The translations under genes were made by a program, and so were the position numbers. From Clostridia bacterium (GTDB lineage: Bacteria; Bacillota_A; Clostridia; Christensenellales; CAG-138): a stretch of DNA of 10,871 nucleotides. Under the pieces are notes generated by a model that was not told the origin of the DNA, ran no database searches, and was given only the letters and a program-made list of their open reading frames with translations. Shown here one piece after another: positions 1 through 6,558 of the stretch (within the stretch, counting starts at the first letter, position 1; each line of letters begins with the position of its first letter). The DNA is taken from positions 1-10,871 of the forward strand of contig JAFPXU010000093.1 in NCBI GenBank assembly GCA_017394605.1. The letters are read 5' to 3'.

Positions 1-20
1 AGTAGCATAAAAAACAGTAT

Positions 21-53
21 AAAAGAAAAACTCCCTGAATTAGGGAGTTTTTT
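21..53. terminator. Bidirectional intrinsic terminator after the initiator tRNA
   Basis: A perfect 7-bp stem (ACTCCCT at 30-36, AGGGAGT at 42-48) closes a 5-base loop. On the minus strand it is followed by TTTTTCTTTT, and on the plus strand by six T. It begins a few bases past the CCA end of the minus-strand tRNA, so it should end that transcript. The T run on the plus side means it could also stop a convergent gene lying left of the window. Confidence 0.85.
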
Positions 54-54
54 G

Positions 55-130
<76 letters not shown>

Positions 131-140
131 ATGTATGGGT

Positions 141-154
141 CCGTTTCAAAACGG
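141..154 (-). repeat. Perfect inverted repeat in the pre-tRNA-fMet leader
   Basis: CCGTTT and AAACGG flank two bases, so the 5' leader of the tRNA precursor could form a 6-bp hairpin about 11 bases before the mature 5' end. It has no T run, so it is not a terminator. It could help separate the leader for RNase P, but that is inference. Confidence 0.5.
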
Positions 155-161
155 CTTCTCT

Positions 162-189
162 AGTTTATCATGCTTTCTGTTTTTGTCAA
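162..189 (-). promoter_or_regulatory. SigA-type promoter of tRNA-fMet
   Basis: On the minus strand a perfect -35 TTGACA (184-189) is followed after 16 bases by TAAACT (162-167). The latter is preceded by TGA, giving an extended -10 (TGnTAAACT). Transcription would start near 155, some 25 bases before the mature tRNA 5' end. Strong promoters of this form are usual for tRNA genes in Firmicutes. Confidence 0.8.
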
Positions 190-292
190 GAACTATCCTG
201 ATGCTAATTCCAGTGTTTTTTGTGATCAATATTGCAATAAGTTTATGCTTATTATACTCCTCCAAACGGAAAAACTTATGCTCATTTTGGAG
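190..292. other. AT-rich intergenic stretch with overlapping small palindromes
   Basis: This is the middle of the roughly 300-base gap between murA and tRNA-fMet, and no open reading frame of note lies in it. It holds palindromes TGATCA (223-228), CAATATTG (227-234) and ATTGCAAT (231-238), a hairpin-capable AATAAG/CTTATT pair (236-253), and CTCCAAA/TTTGGAG (260-266 and 286-292). It also has an imperfect direct repeat, TTATGCTTATT (243-253) and TTATGCTCATT (276-286), spaced 33 bases. The function is unknown. The density of symmetric AT-rich elements suggests protein binding or easy melting. Confidence 0.4.
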
Positions 293-358
293 TTTTCCAC
301 ATTAAAAAAGCCACTATATACCGATAATTGTGGATAATTATGTGGAAAAAGTGGAAAA
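293..358. promoter_or_regulatory. Cluster of DnaA-box-like sequences
   Basis: A perfect consensus DnaA box, TTATCCACA, lies on the minus strand at 329-337. TTTTCCACA, which fits the relaxed consensus TTWTNCACA, occurs at 341-349 (minus) and 293-301 (plus). A fourth, TTTTCCACT with one mismatch, abuts at 350-358 (minus). Three minus-strand boxes are thus stacked head to tail, with starts 9 and 12 bases apart, and one faces them across an AT-rich spacer. No dnaA, dnaN or rpmH is in the window, so this is not an obvious oriC. A DnaA-binding or titration site is possible. The right-hand boxes overlap the murA terminator hairpin, which may account for part of the pattern. Confidence 0.45.
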
Positions 359-370
359 CATTTCCACTTT
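346..370 (-). terminator. Probable intrinsic terminator of murA
   Basis: On the minus strand, AAAGTGGAAA (361-370) and TTTCCACTTT (348-357) form a perfect 10-bp stem with a 3-base loop. The run of five T ending the 3' arm serves as the U tract. It lies about 60 bases past the murA stop. The stem has only four G-C pairs, so it may be leaky, which would let some transcripts run towards tRNA-fMet. Confidence 0.6.
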
Positions 371-427
371 CTAAATTATGGCTTTCTTCAGTTGAGAATG
401 TTTTTTCTGTTCGCTGGAAAAGATTTT

Positions 428-1710
428 TTATTCGTGGATTCTTTCAATACTCGCACCGATTGCCATGAGTTTCCTGTCAAGATATTCATACCCTCGGTCG
501 ATAAACTCTATGTTGTGTACTTTTGTAACACCGTTAGCCATCAGTCCGGCGATAATCAGCGCCGCGCCTGCCCGTAGATCCGAAGCATAAATATCAGCGC
601 CGCGTAAAGCATTAACGCCCTTTACTTTGAAGTACATGTTATCACGGATACTGATGGATGCGCCCATCCTTCTCAATTCCTTAACATGGTTGAATCTGCT
701 CTCGAATATTGTTTCCGTTATGGTGGAAACACCTGCGGCGGTTGAAAGATATGCCATCATGGGCTGTTGCAGATCGGTCGGAAATCCGGGATATGCCAAC
801 GTTTTGATGCTCACCGGTCTAGGCTTGTCCTTCATGACCACATGAATGTAAAAGTCGCGACCGTCATCGCCTTCGATTACCGTCGCTCCGCTTTCCATAA
901 GCTTTGCGGACACAGCCTCCATATGCGTAGGAATAACGTTTTTGATGATAACATCGCCGTGCGTCGCCGCCGCAGCGATCATAAAGGTGCCGGTTTCGAT
1001 CTGGTCCGGGATGACGGAATATCCGCATCCATGAAGCTTCGGTCTGCCTTTAATCCGGATCGTATCGGTTCCCGCTCCCTTAACGGAAGCGCCCATCATA
1101 TTCAAAAAGTTCGCCACATCAACGACATGAGGTTCCTTTGCCACATTAGACAGAACGGTCGTTCCCTCCGCCATGGAAGCGGCAAGCATGACGTTGATCG
1201 TCGCCCCGACGCTGACCATATCAAAAAAGATTTCCGTGCCGACCAGTTTCTTTGCCCTGGCGTGCAGGATATTACGCTCTTCGTCCACCTGTATCTCTGC
1301 ACCAAGAGCACGCATGCCCTTGATATGCTGGTCAATCGGACGTTTGCCGATGACGCAGCCGCCGGGAAGCGCAAGATCGCATTCATGAAATCTGGCAAGA
1401 AGTGCGCCCAAAAGATAGTAAGAAGCGCGCATTTCTGCGACTTCTTCGCTGACTACGCTTGTGCTTGTTATATGGGAAGAATCGATTCGCATGCAGTCGC
1501 CGGAAGTGAAATCCGCCTCAGCACCTATCTGGCGCAGAATCGTTTCCAGCGTATTGACATCCTGAATATGCGGCAGATTTTCCAGTATGCAACATTCGCC
1601 CGACATGATCGCCGCGGGAATGATAGCAACCGAGGCATTCTTGGCTCCGCTGATGATTACGGTGCCTTCTAGCCTTTTCCGCCTTCAATTTTGTACCAGT
1701 CTTTATGCAT
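428..1710 (-). CDS. murA: UDP-N-acetylglucosamine 1-carboxyvinyltransferase MurA, apparently frameshifted near the N-terminus
   Basis: MurA transfers enolpyruvate from PEP to UDP-GlcNAc, the first committed step of peptidoglycan synthesis in the cytoplasm. The downstream frame (ATG at 1606 to stop at 428) gives 392 residues with the PEP-binding Cys motif PGGCVIGKRPIDQH, the YPGFPTD motif bearing the family's conserved Asp, and a normal C-terminus (RGYEYLDRKL). The missing N-terminus is encoded just upstream: ATG at 1710 gives MHKDWYKIEGGK, then reaches TAG (1669-1671). The other frame continues as RLEGTVIISGAKNASVAIIPAA, including the active-site Lys-Asn of GAKNA. Joining them needs one extra A in the four-A run at 1675-1678, or a -1 shift there. 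The joined protein would be 427 residues (Cys119), normal for the family. Started at 1606 it would lack the catalytic Lys. Firmicutes often have two MurA copies; which one this is cannot be told. A sequencing error, a recent mutation or ribosomal frameshifting all remain possible. Confidence 0.9.
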
Positions 1711-1716
1711 AACGCC

Positions 1717-1744
1717 ATTATATTACATTTTTCTTTTGCGTCAA
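1717..1744 (-). promoter_or_regulatory. SigA-type promoter of murA, positioned for a leaderless transcript
   Basis: On the minus strand TTGACG (1739-1744), 16 bases, then a perfect TATAAT (1717-1722). The -10 ends only six bases before the ATG at 1710, so the expected transcription start falls on or next to the A of the start codon. No Shine-Dalgarno sequence lies upstream of that ATG. The promoter sits between the M15 peptidase gene and murA, so murA can be expressed independently of the upstream operon. Confidence 0.72.
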
Positions 1745-1745
1745 G

Positions 1746-1784
1746 AAAAACGCCTTCCGTTACCGTATCCGCCATAATGCGGAT
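1746..1784 (-). terminator. Possible weak terminator after the M15 peptidase gene
   Basis: Two bases after the peptidase stop codon, ATCCGC and GCGGAT (1767-1784) form a perfect 6-bp stem with a 6-base loop. A short AACG/CGTT hairpin follows, running into TTTTT (1746-1750). Neither is a textbook terminator: the first stem lacks an adjacent U tract and the second is only 4 bp. It may reduce read-through into murA. Confidence 0.35.
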
Positions 1785-1786
1785 TA

Positions 1787-2647
1787 TCACCTCTCAACTT
1801 CCTTAGAGAAGTGCTGATAATCCTTGCTGTCCTTAAAGTCTCCGCCCCAGCTCCAGCCGTGTCTGGTAAAAATCTTATAACATAGATCGTGCTTGTCGAT
1901 CTTGCCCGGAAAGTCCTTTGATCTGTCCGCGTACTCTTTTCCGTTCAATGGAGATACCGATCCGTCCGGCCGTATATACGGATTGCGCATCGGATTGATA
2001 TCGATCGCCGCTCCGTAGCTGTGTCGGGAAAGCTTTTCAGAACCGGAAACCGTTCTATAGCAGAACGAGGAAGTGTTATCCGCCTCCATGGACTTCGTGT
2101 CATCGGCACGTTCTCCGAAATCATCCACCAGCCTAACGGAAGTCAGCGCGTAGCGGTTATCATACAGCTCGGCGAAAATCTCGAGGACTTCGTCCGCGAG
2201 CTCCCTGTGTACGATCAGTTCCCCGACATGCTCTTCCCCCGAAAAATCCACATACAGGATCCTCAGATACCGGAGCTCGTCAAACGATACCAGGCAGCTT
2301 TTGGTATCCTTCGGATAGCTCAGTCCCGTGATCCGTTTCCGAAGGGCATCGTTAAGCGGCACATAATAAAAGCCCTCACGGTATTCCTTCTTTTCCACAT
2401 TCTGCAGATAAGGATCCGGTGTCGGCGTGGGTACCGGAGTCGGCGTCGGTGTCACGGCTGCCGGTTCCGGCGTCTGCACAACGCCGATGTCCACCGTTTC
2501 CGGGGTGGCGGATAACTGTTCAGTCAGCTGTGGCTGCGATATGTCTTCCGATTCCGATGCCGTTTCCTGCTTCCCGCATGCCGCGACGGTCGCGAGCGCA
2601 GGGAGAAGCAGGCTGATCATGAAAATGAAATACTGTCTTTTCATCAT
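1787..2647 (-). CDS. M15-family peptidase lipoprotein (D-Ala-D-Ala carboxypeptidase / L-Ala-D-Glu endopeptidase-like)
   Basis: This is a 286-residue probable lipoprotein. A hydrophobic signal peptide ends in the lipobox VAAC, giving lipidated Cys24. A Thr/Pro-rich linker (TPTPTPVPTPTPDP, about 66-79) follows, and then the enzymatic part. The C-terminal third carries the zinc-ligand pattern of M15 peptidases: SRHSYGAAIDIN (His209, Asp216) and DYQHF (His279), preceded by WGGDF. By family knowledge such enzymes cleave within or at the end of the peptidoglycan stem peptide; the exact bond cannot be read from sequence. It would act on the outer face of the membrane. Its ATG overlaps the TGA of the M23 gene by four bases (ATGA), implying translational coupling. 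It is the last gene of a SpoIID/M23/M15 operon, followed by murA on its own promoter. Confidence 0.87.
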   Translation of the reverse strand: MMKRQYFIFMISLLLPALATVAACGKQETASESEDISQPQLTEQLSATPETVDIGVVQTPEPAAVTPTPTPVPTPTPDPYLQNVEKKEYREGFYYVPLNDALRKRITGLSYPKDTKSCLVSFDELRYLRILYVDFSGEEHVGELIVHRELADEVLEIFAELYDNRYALTSVRLVDDFGERADDTKSMEADNTSSFCYRTVSGSEKLSRHSYGAAIDINPMRNPYIRPDGSVSPLNGKEYADRSKDFPGKIDKHDLCYKIFTRHGWSWGGDFKDSKDYQHFSKEVER

Positions 2648-3792
2648 TCCATATAAAACATGGGGTTCGCCGGAACACCGTCTATCAGGAGCTCATAATG
2701 AAGATGCGGCTTCCCTTCCCCTTTTTCCTTTTCCGCAAGTGTTGCGATCCGTTCTCCGGAGAACACGCGCTGATTCAGCTTAACCTGCACGTTTTCACAG
2801 TGCGTCAGTCTGGAGATGAAGCCGTTTCCGTGATCGATATCGATTACAATCCCATATTCGCCTCTCTCCCCGGCGAAAACGATCAGCCCCTCGGCCGGCG
2901 CTTTGATCTCCGTTCCGGCTTTCGCCGGAATGTCGATGCCGTTATGCATCACATTGTTTCTCGTTCCGAAAAAGCTTGTGATTTTCGCCTGTATCGGAAG
3001 AATCAGCTGCAGTCCTTCCGCGTCCTTGAACTTGCTGCCTTCCTTTTTGCCGGGTTCCTCTTCCGGATCCTTGGAAAGATATGTGCCCACCTCAATCCTT
3101 GTCGGAAGTGCTTCAAACAGATTTTCAGGCTCCGCACTTTTCACGGAAACACGTTTTCCCGACAAATACTCTTTTGTCTCGACAACTACCTGTATACCGC
3201 CTCTTCCGAGCTGTTTGATGATCCGGTTGCCTTTCGCCAGATTGGCGTTTTTAACCGTTTCGGTTTTCGCGGTCACCGCCGTCCGGACTCTCTGCTCCGT
3301 AACAGTTCGGACAGGAAGGATTTCCGGATTTTCCAGAAGAAACGCCAGTGCCTCCTCCCCGGTCATTAGCGTGCCCTCTCCATTCGTGTCATATAAGGAA
3401 AGTGCTCCGTCATATTCCGCGGACAGGATCCTTTCCTGTTCCGGAATCAACTCCATGCAGGCAGAAAGGTAATCTTCCAGAAGGGTCCTCGCTTCCGCTT
3501 CCGACTTTATGGTGATTCCGGTCGGCTTTCCCGCGATCCAAAGATCCACCGCGCCGTCCGGCATAACGGGCTTCTCAACCGGTTTCAGCGTCGGCACGGG
3601 AGTAACGCTCAGTTCTACCTCTACTACTTGTCCTCCTTCTTTCCGAATCAGATCCGGCATCCGCGTTTCCGCGTCACCGCCGGGCCGTCTCTCTGCAAGC
3701 ACGGAAGCGCCTGCGCAGAGCAGCGCAAGAAGTACGAACACACCTATATACGTCCATGCGGCAAAGGACATTTTCTTTTTCTTGTTTTTCAT
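2644..3792 (-). CDS. Membrane-anchored M23 (LytM) endopeptidase with G5-like domain, SpoIIQ-like by context
   Basis: The protein has 382 residues. After a basic N-terminus (MKNKKKK) comes one membrane segment (about 13-32), a short linker with TPVPTLKP, and a middle region whose residues about 160-237 resemble a G5 domain (VTEQRVRTAVTAKT... KGNRIIKQLGRGG). The C-terminal M23 domain is at about 283-380. Its zinc site looks intact: HNGID (His283, Asp287) and HLH (His363, His365), with His331 in THCENV a further conserved His. M23 enzymes cut peptide cross-bridges in peptidoglycan. In B. subtilis SpoIIQ, an engulfment protein encoded next to spoIID, carries a degenerate M23 domain; here adjacency suggests a related role, but with a probably active site. 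That equation is inference, since the G5 region is not part of the classical SpoIIQ. ATGA overlaps join it to the genes on both sides. Confidence 0.87.
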   Translation of the reverse strand: MKNKKKKMSFAAWTYIGVFVLLALLCAGASVLAERRPGGDAETRMPDLIRKEGGQVVEVELSVTPVPTLKPVEKPVMPDGAVDLWIAGKPTGITIKSEAEARTLLEDYLSACMELIPEQERILSAEYDGALSLYDTNGEGTLMTGEEALAFLLENPEILPVRTVTEQRVRTAVTAKTETVKNANLAKGNRIIKQLGRGGIQVVVETKEYLSGKRVSVKSAEPENLFEALPTRIEVGTYLSKDPEEEPGKKEGSKFKDAEGLQLILPIQAKITSFFGTRNNVMHNGIDIPAKAGTEIKAPAEGLIVFAGERGEYGIVIDIDHGNGFISRLTHCENVQVKLNQRVFSGERIATLAEKEKGEGKPHLHYELLIDGVPANPMFYME

Positions 3793-6389
3793 TTCAGTCC
3801 CAGATACCTAGCCATGCAATAGCCTTCTGTCCCGTTGAAGGATATCTGCGCCCATCCGCCCGATATGCCTCGCACGGTAACGGTATAGCCCCGTCTGATT
3901 CTGCAAAGGGTTTTCCCCTTCTCGGCGTCGGGTATATCCTTCATCTCTAAAACACTGATAAGAACAGTCCCCTGTCTTCGGTCACCTGTGTTCCCGGTTA
4001 TTTTTTCCTGCCCGTCAAAGCTCAGATACTGCCCGAACACAAATCCCGTTTCCCCCGTGTCTAATATCAACACCTGGTACCAGCTTCCTGACGAACCGAT
4101 AACGGTGACCCGCGTATCGCGGTCAAGCCTTGCAATGCAGTTATACATATTTGCCGGACCGCTCCGCAACGGCGTGTCCGTTTCCGCTATCCGCGCCTCC
4201 GCGCCTCCTGTCAGAGTGTTTTCGTCCTCGGCCCCAAGTGCAATATGCTTTGCGTACACGTAGCCTGTCTGCCCTGTCGCTTCGAGCGCAACATGATACC
4301 AGTTCCCAATCTTTAATCGAATTCGGAATTTTGTTCCTCGTTCATATTTTCCGAGTACGGAAGAGGACTCGGACGGCCCTGTCCGCAATACGGCAGCCGA
4401 GGAAGCAACCGTTCCTTCTGTAATGGTTTCTCCGGCCTTCTGTTTTGCGGGAGACGGGGTCGGAGCTATTTTAATAACGACCTGACCGGGCACCTCCTGA
4501 TCATTCTCCGTCTGATTTGCGCTGGCATTTGAGATCATTCCCGTTACGGCGACATATTCTTTCGAAACATATCCGGAAGCGCCCGTCGAACTCCTGACCC
4601 TGTGCCAGCTGTCTCCAATAGCCAGCACTTCCACTCTCTCGTTTTTATCGAGCCTTCCGATGCTTTCGAAATCCGTTCCCGGTCCTGAACGCATATTTAC
4701 GGAACTTCCCGTAATGATTCCTGCTGCCAGCCCTTTTTCTCCGGAAACCGTCAGATTCTCATAAAAAATATATCCGACCTTATTGTTCCGGTTGTCCCTG
4801 ACCAGATACCATTCCCCGGATATAGCCGTCGCCTGGACACGGTCTCCCTTCTGAAGCGTCTCCACTGCCGGCGTGCCTGTTCCGGCACCACTGTACAGAA
4901 CCGCCGTTCTTTCCACCGTCGCGTTGTTTTTTTCATCAAGCGTCCGTTCCGGTACAGGCGGGGGCGTCGCCGGAAGCGAAAAAGGCACCTGACCCTGCGT
5001 TCCGGTATCCCCGTCCTTAAGAAGTTTCGCTCCGGGATAATAAAAGTTCAGGATACGGTCAAATGTCCAGCCTTCTCTCGCCATCTGCTGCGCGCCTCTC
5101 TGGCTCATTCCTACGCCGTGTCCGTATCTGCCGTGGAACAATATCCATCCTCCGTCAGCGGGCAGGACATGATAGATCCGAAGCGACTTATCCTGAAACA
5201 ATCCTGCGTCTGCCATCTCCGAGAACGGTATTGATACAGAAATCATTTCTTCCCTTACTTCGCTGTTTTTCCGCCCGATCTCCGTCCTTTCTTCATTGAC
5301 CTGCACAGGGCTCGGCGTCGGTTTTGGCTGTACGGCAGCAGGATCCGGCTTTGTCAGGATCTTTGCGTTCATAACAATCCTGGTATGATTCCCGTCCGGG
5401 GTCGCAATCCCGCTCGCGTTTGTTGACAGGATGCTGTCGATTCCGACCAGAGAGTCAAAAGCCCTTCCTTCTGAAAGTGCGCCCGCTTCCATTGCGGCAA
5501 CGTTCAGGCGTTCCGTTACAAACCGATACAGCGCGGCGGATGAGAAGCTTCTTCTCGCAAGATTCTGAGGGATATACAGCGCTTCCGTCCTGGAAGCGGT
5601 ATTCCGAATATCAAACGGATCCGTTCCCTCGGTATACGCCGCGTCAAAAACAGTTTCTCCCCAGTTCGCGGACGGAAGGATCGTATACCCTCCGTTGCTG
5701 GCCGAGTAATAGCATGGAATCAGCATTCCGTCCAGATACAGCCCGAATCCTGCAGATTCGTTGACCGCGGATATGACATTTTTGAGTGAGCTGAAATATC
5801 CCTTGTAAACCTGGTCCGCCGCGGTGTCCCGAACATCGTAGAACCCGCCGGCCCCTTTCTTTGCAAGAACATAATTTTTAGCCGCGACTGTCTGAGCTTT
5901 CAGCGCTTCCACCGGCCAGGTATTGCTCATCTCATAGCCCACAACTCCGTACAGGTATTGTGTAAGCGGTACTTCGTTGACGACCGTGATGTTTCCTCCG
6001 GAGGCGGTAATAATAAAATCACCGAGATAAGACCTCGTATATCCGTTTACCTTGAATGTCATAAAACCGGCGGACGGATCAGTATCCTTGCGTACCAGCG
6101 TGATGCTTCTTCCGCTGTAAAGCTCCCCGAGTTTATTATGCTGAACGGAAACCGTTCTTCCATCAGCAGAAAAGGAAATCGTTCCATTTTCGATCACCGA
6201 TCCGGTTTCCAGAACAGTATACGCGCCTTTCACGGACATGCTCAGTTTTGATGCGGACTCTATGGAAAGAAGCACCCGCACGGTTCCCTCTTCAGCGGAT
6301 GATTTCTCCGCAAAAAGAACGGACCAAGACAGGCACAGAAGAAGTGCCGCAGCCAGAATACAGATTTTGGATCGCAGATTGCTAAACAT
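3789..6389 (-). CDS. SpoIID/LytB-domain protein with five C-terminal SH3b repeats
   Basis: I chose the ATG at 6389 (866 residues): it has GGAG four bases upstream and starts a good signal peptide (MFSNLRSKICILAAALLLCL, then AEKSSAEE). The frame stays open to an ATG at 6464, which has no ribosome site. The SpoIID domain spans about residues 105-460. It includes YLYGVVGYEMSNTWPVEALK, whose Glu153 matches the catalytic Glu of SpoIID lytic transglycosylases, and YGHGVGMSQRGAQQ (about 422-435). A PTPSP linker lies inside the domain. Five SH3b repeats follow, at about 493-550, 557-615, 658-719, 732-791 and 804-866, each with the L-R-x-GP-like or W-Y/H-x-V and GY/GF signatures; the first and last are the most diverged. 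SpoIID cleaves denuded glycan strands during engulfment. The long SH3b tail suggests wall binding and could instead mark a vegetative LytB-type amidase enhancer. It is the first gene of the three-gene operon. Confidence 0.88.
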   Translation of the reverse strand: MFSNLRSKICILAAALLLCLSWSVLFAEKSSAEEGTVRVLLSIESASKLSMSVKGAYTVLETGSVIENGTISFSADGRTVSVQHNKLGELYSGRSITLVRKDTDPSAGFMTFKVNGYTRSYLGDFIITASGGNITVVNEVPLTQYLYGVVGYEMSNTWPVEALKAQTVAAKNYVLAKKGAGGFYDVRDTAADQVYKGYFSSLKNVISAVNESAGFGLYLDGMLIPCYYSASNGGYTILPSANWGETVFDAAYTEGTDPFDIRNTASRTEALYIPQNLARRSFSSAALYRFVTERLNVAAMEAGALSEGRAFDSLVGIDSILSTNASGIATPDGNHTRIVMNAKILTKPDPAAVQPKPTPSPVQVNEERTEIGRKNSEVREEMISVSIPFSEMADAGLFQDKSLRIYHVLPADGGWILFHGRYGHGVGMSQRGAQQMAREGWTFDRILNFYYPGAKLLKDGDTGTQGQVPFSLPATPPPVPERTLDEKNNATVERTAVLYSGAGTGTPAVETLQKGDRVQATAISGEWYLVRDNRNNKVGYIFYENLTVSGEKGLAAGIITGSSVNMRSGPGTDFESIGRLDKNERVEVLAIGDSWHRVRSSTGASGYVSKEYVAVTGMISNASANQTENDQEVPGQVVIKIAPTPSPAKQKAGETITEGTVASSAAVLRTGPSESSSVLGKYERGTKFRIRLKIGNWYHVALEATGQTGYVYAKHIALGAEDENTLTGGAEARIAETDTPLRSGPANMYNCIARLDRDTRVTVIGSSGSWYQVLILDTGETGFVFGQYLSFDGQEKITGNTGDRRQGTVLISVLEMKDIPDAEKGKTLCRIRRGYTVTVRGISGGWAQISFNGTEGYCMARYLGLK

Positions 6390-6429
6390 GACGCTCCATA
6401 CCCGGGTAATCAATAGCGGGTTGTATTCA

Positions 6430-6445
6430 CCGAAATCATTTTCGG
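6430..6445 (-). repeat. Perfect inverted repeat upstream of the SpoIID-like gene
   Basis: CCGAAA and TTTCGG are separated by four bases, about 40 bases upstream of the chosen start codon. It lies inside the longer alternative reading frame (ATG 6464). It could be an operator or a 5' untranslated hairpin. I found no convincing SigA or sporulation-sigma promoter nearby to decide between these. Confidence 0.35.
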
Positions 6446-6558
6446 ATAGTCCCGCACAATACAATTTTACGGAAAAATATGGAGCAAAAATGCTGCAGGG
6501 AGATTAGTTTTCTGATTTTTCACAAATGGAAGACCGCATTCAGCCAATGGACAGGCGA

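Noticed and set aside
131..427. Chromosomal replication origin at the DnaA-like boxes
   Set aside because: No dnaA, dnaN, rpmH or gyr gene is nearby, and the adjacent minus-strand genes would run head-on into replication. Kept only as a possible DnaA-binding site.
767..1672. Long plus-strand open frame of about 300 codons across murA
   Set aside because: It lies opposite the well-recognised murA reading frame, has no family resemblance, and is rich in Arg, His and Ser as expected of antisense shadow translation.
2400..2460. GTCGGCGT/GGTACC-type tandem repeat as a mobile or regulatory repeat
   Set aside because: It is the coding sequence of the Thr-Pro linker of the M15 lipoprotein, so the periodicity is explained by the protein.
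6390..6464. Longer N-terminus (25 more residues) for the SpoIID-like protein
   Set aside because: The ATG at 6464 has no ribosome binding site and would place a polar stretch before the signal peptide; the ATG at 6389 has GGAG and starts directly with a good signal sequence.
6390..6558. Sporulation-type (SigE/SigF/SigG) promoter upstream of the SpoIID-like gene
   Set aside because: ATATT-like and ATACAA-like pieces occur, but not at the right spacing; I could not build a convincing pair.
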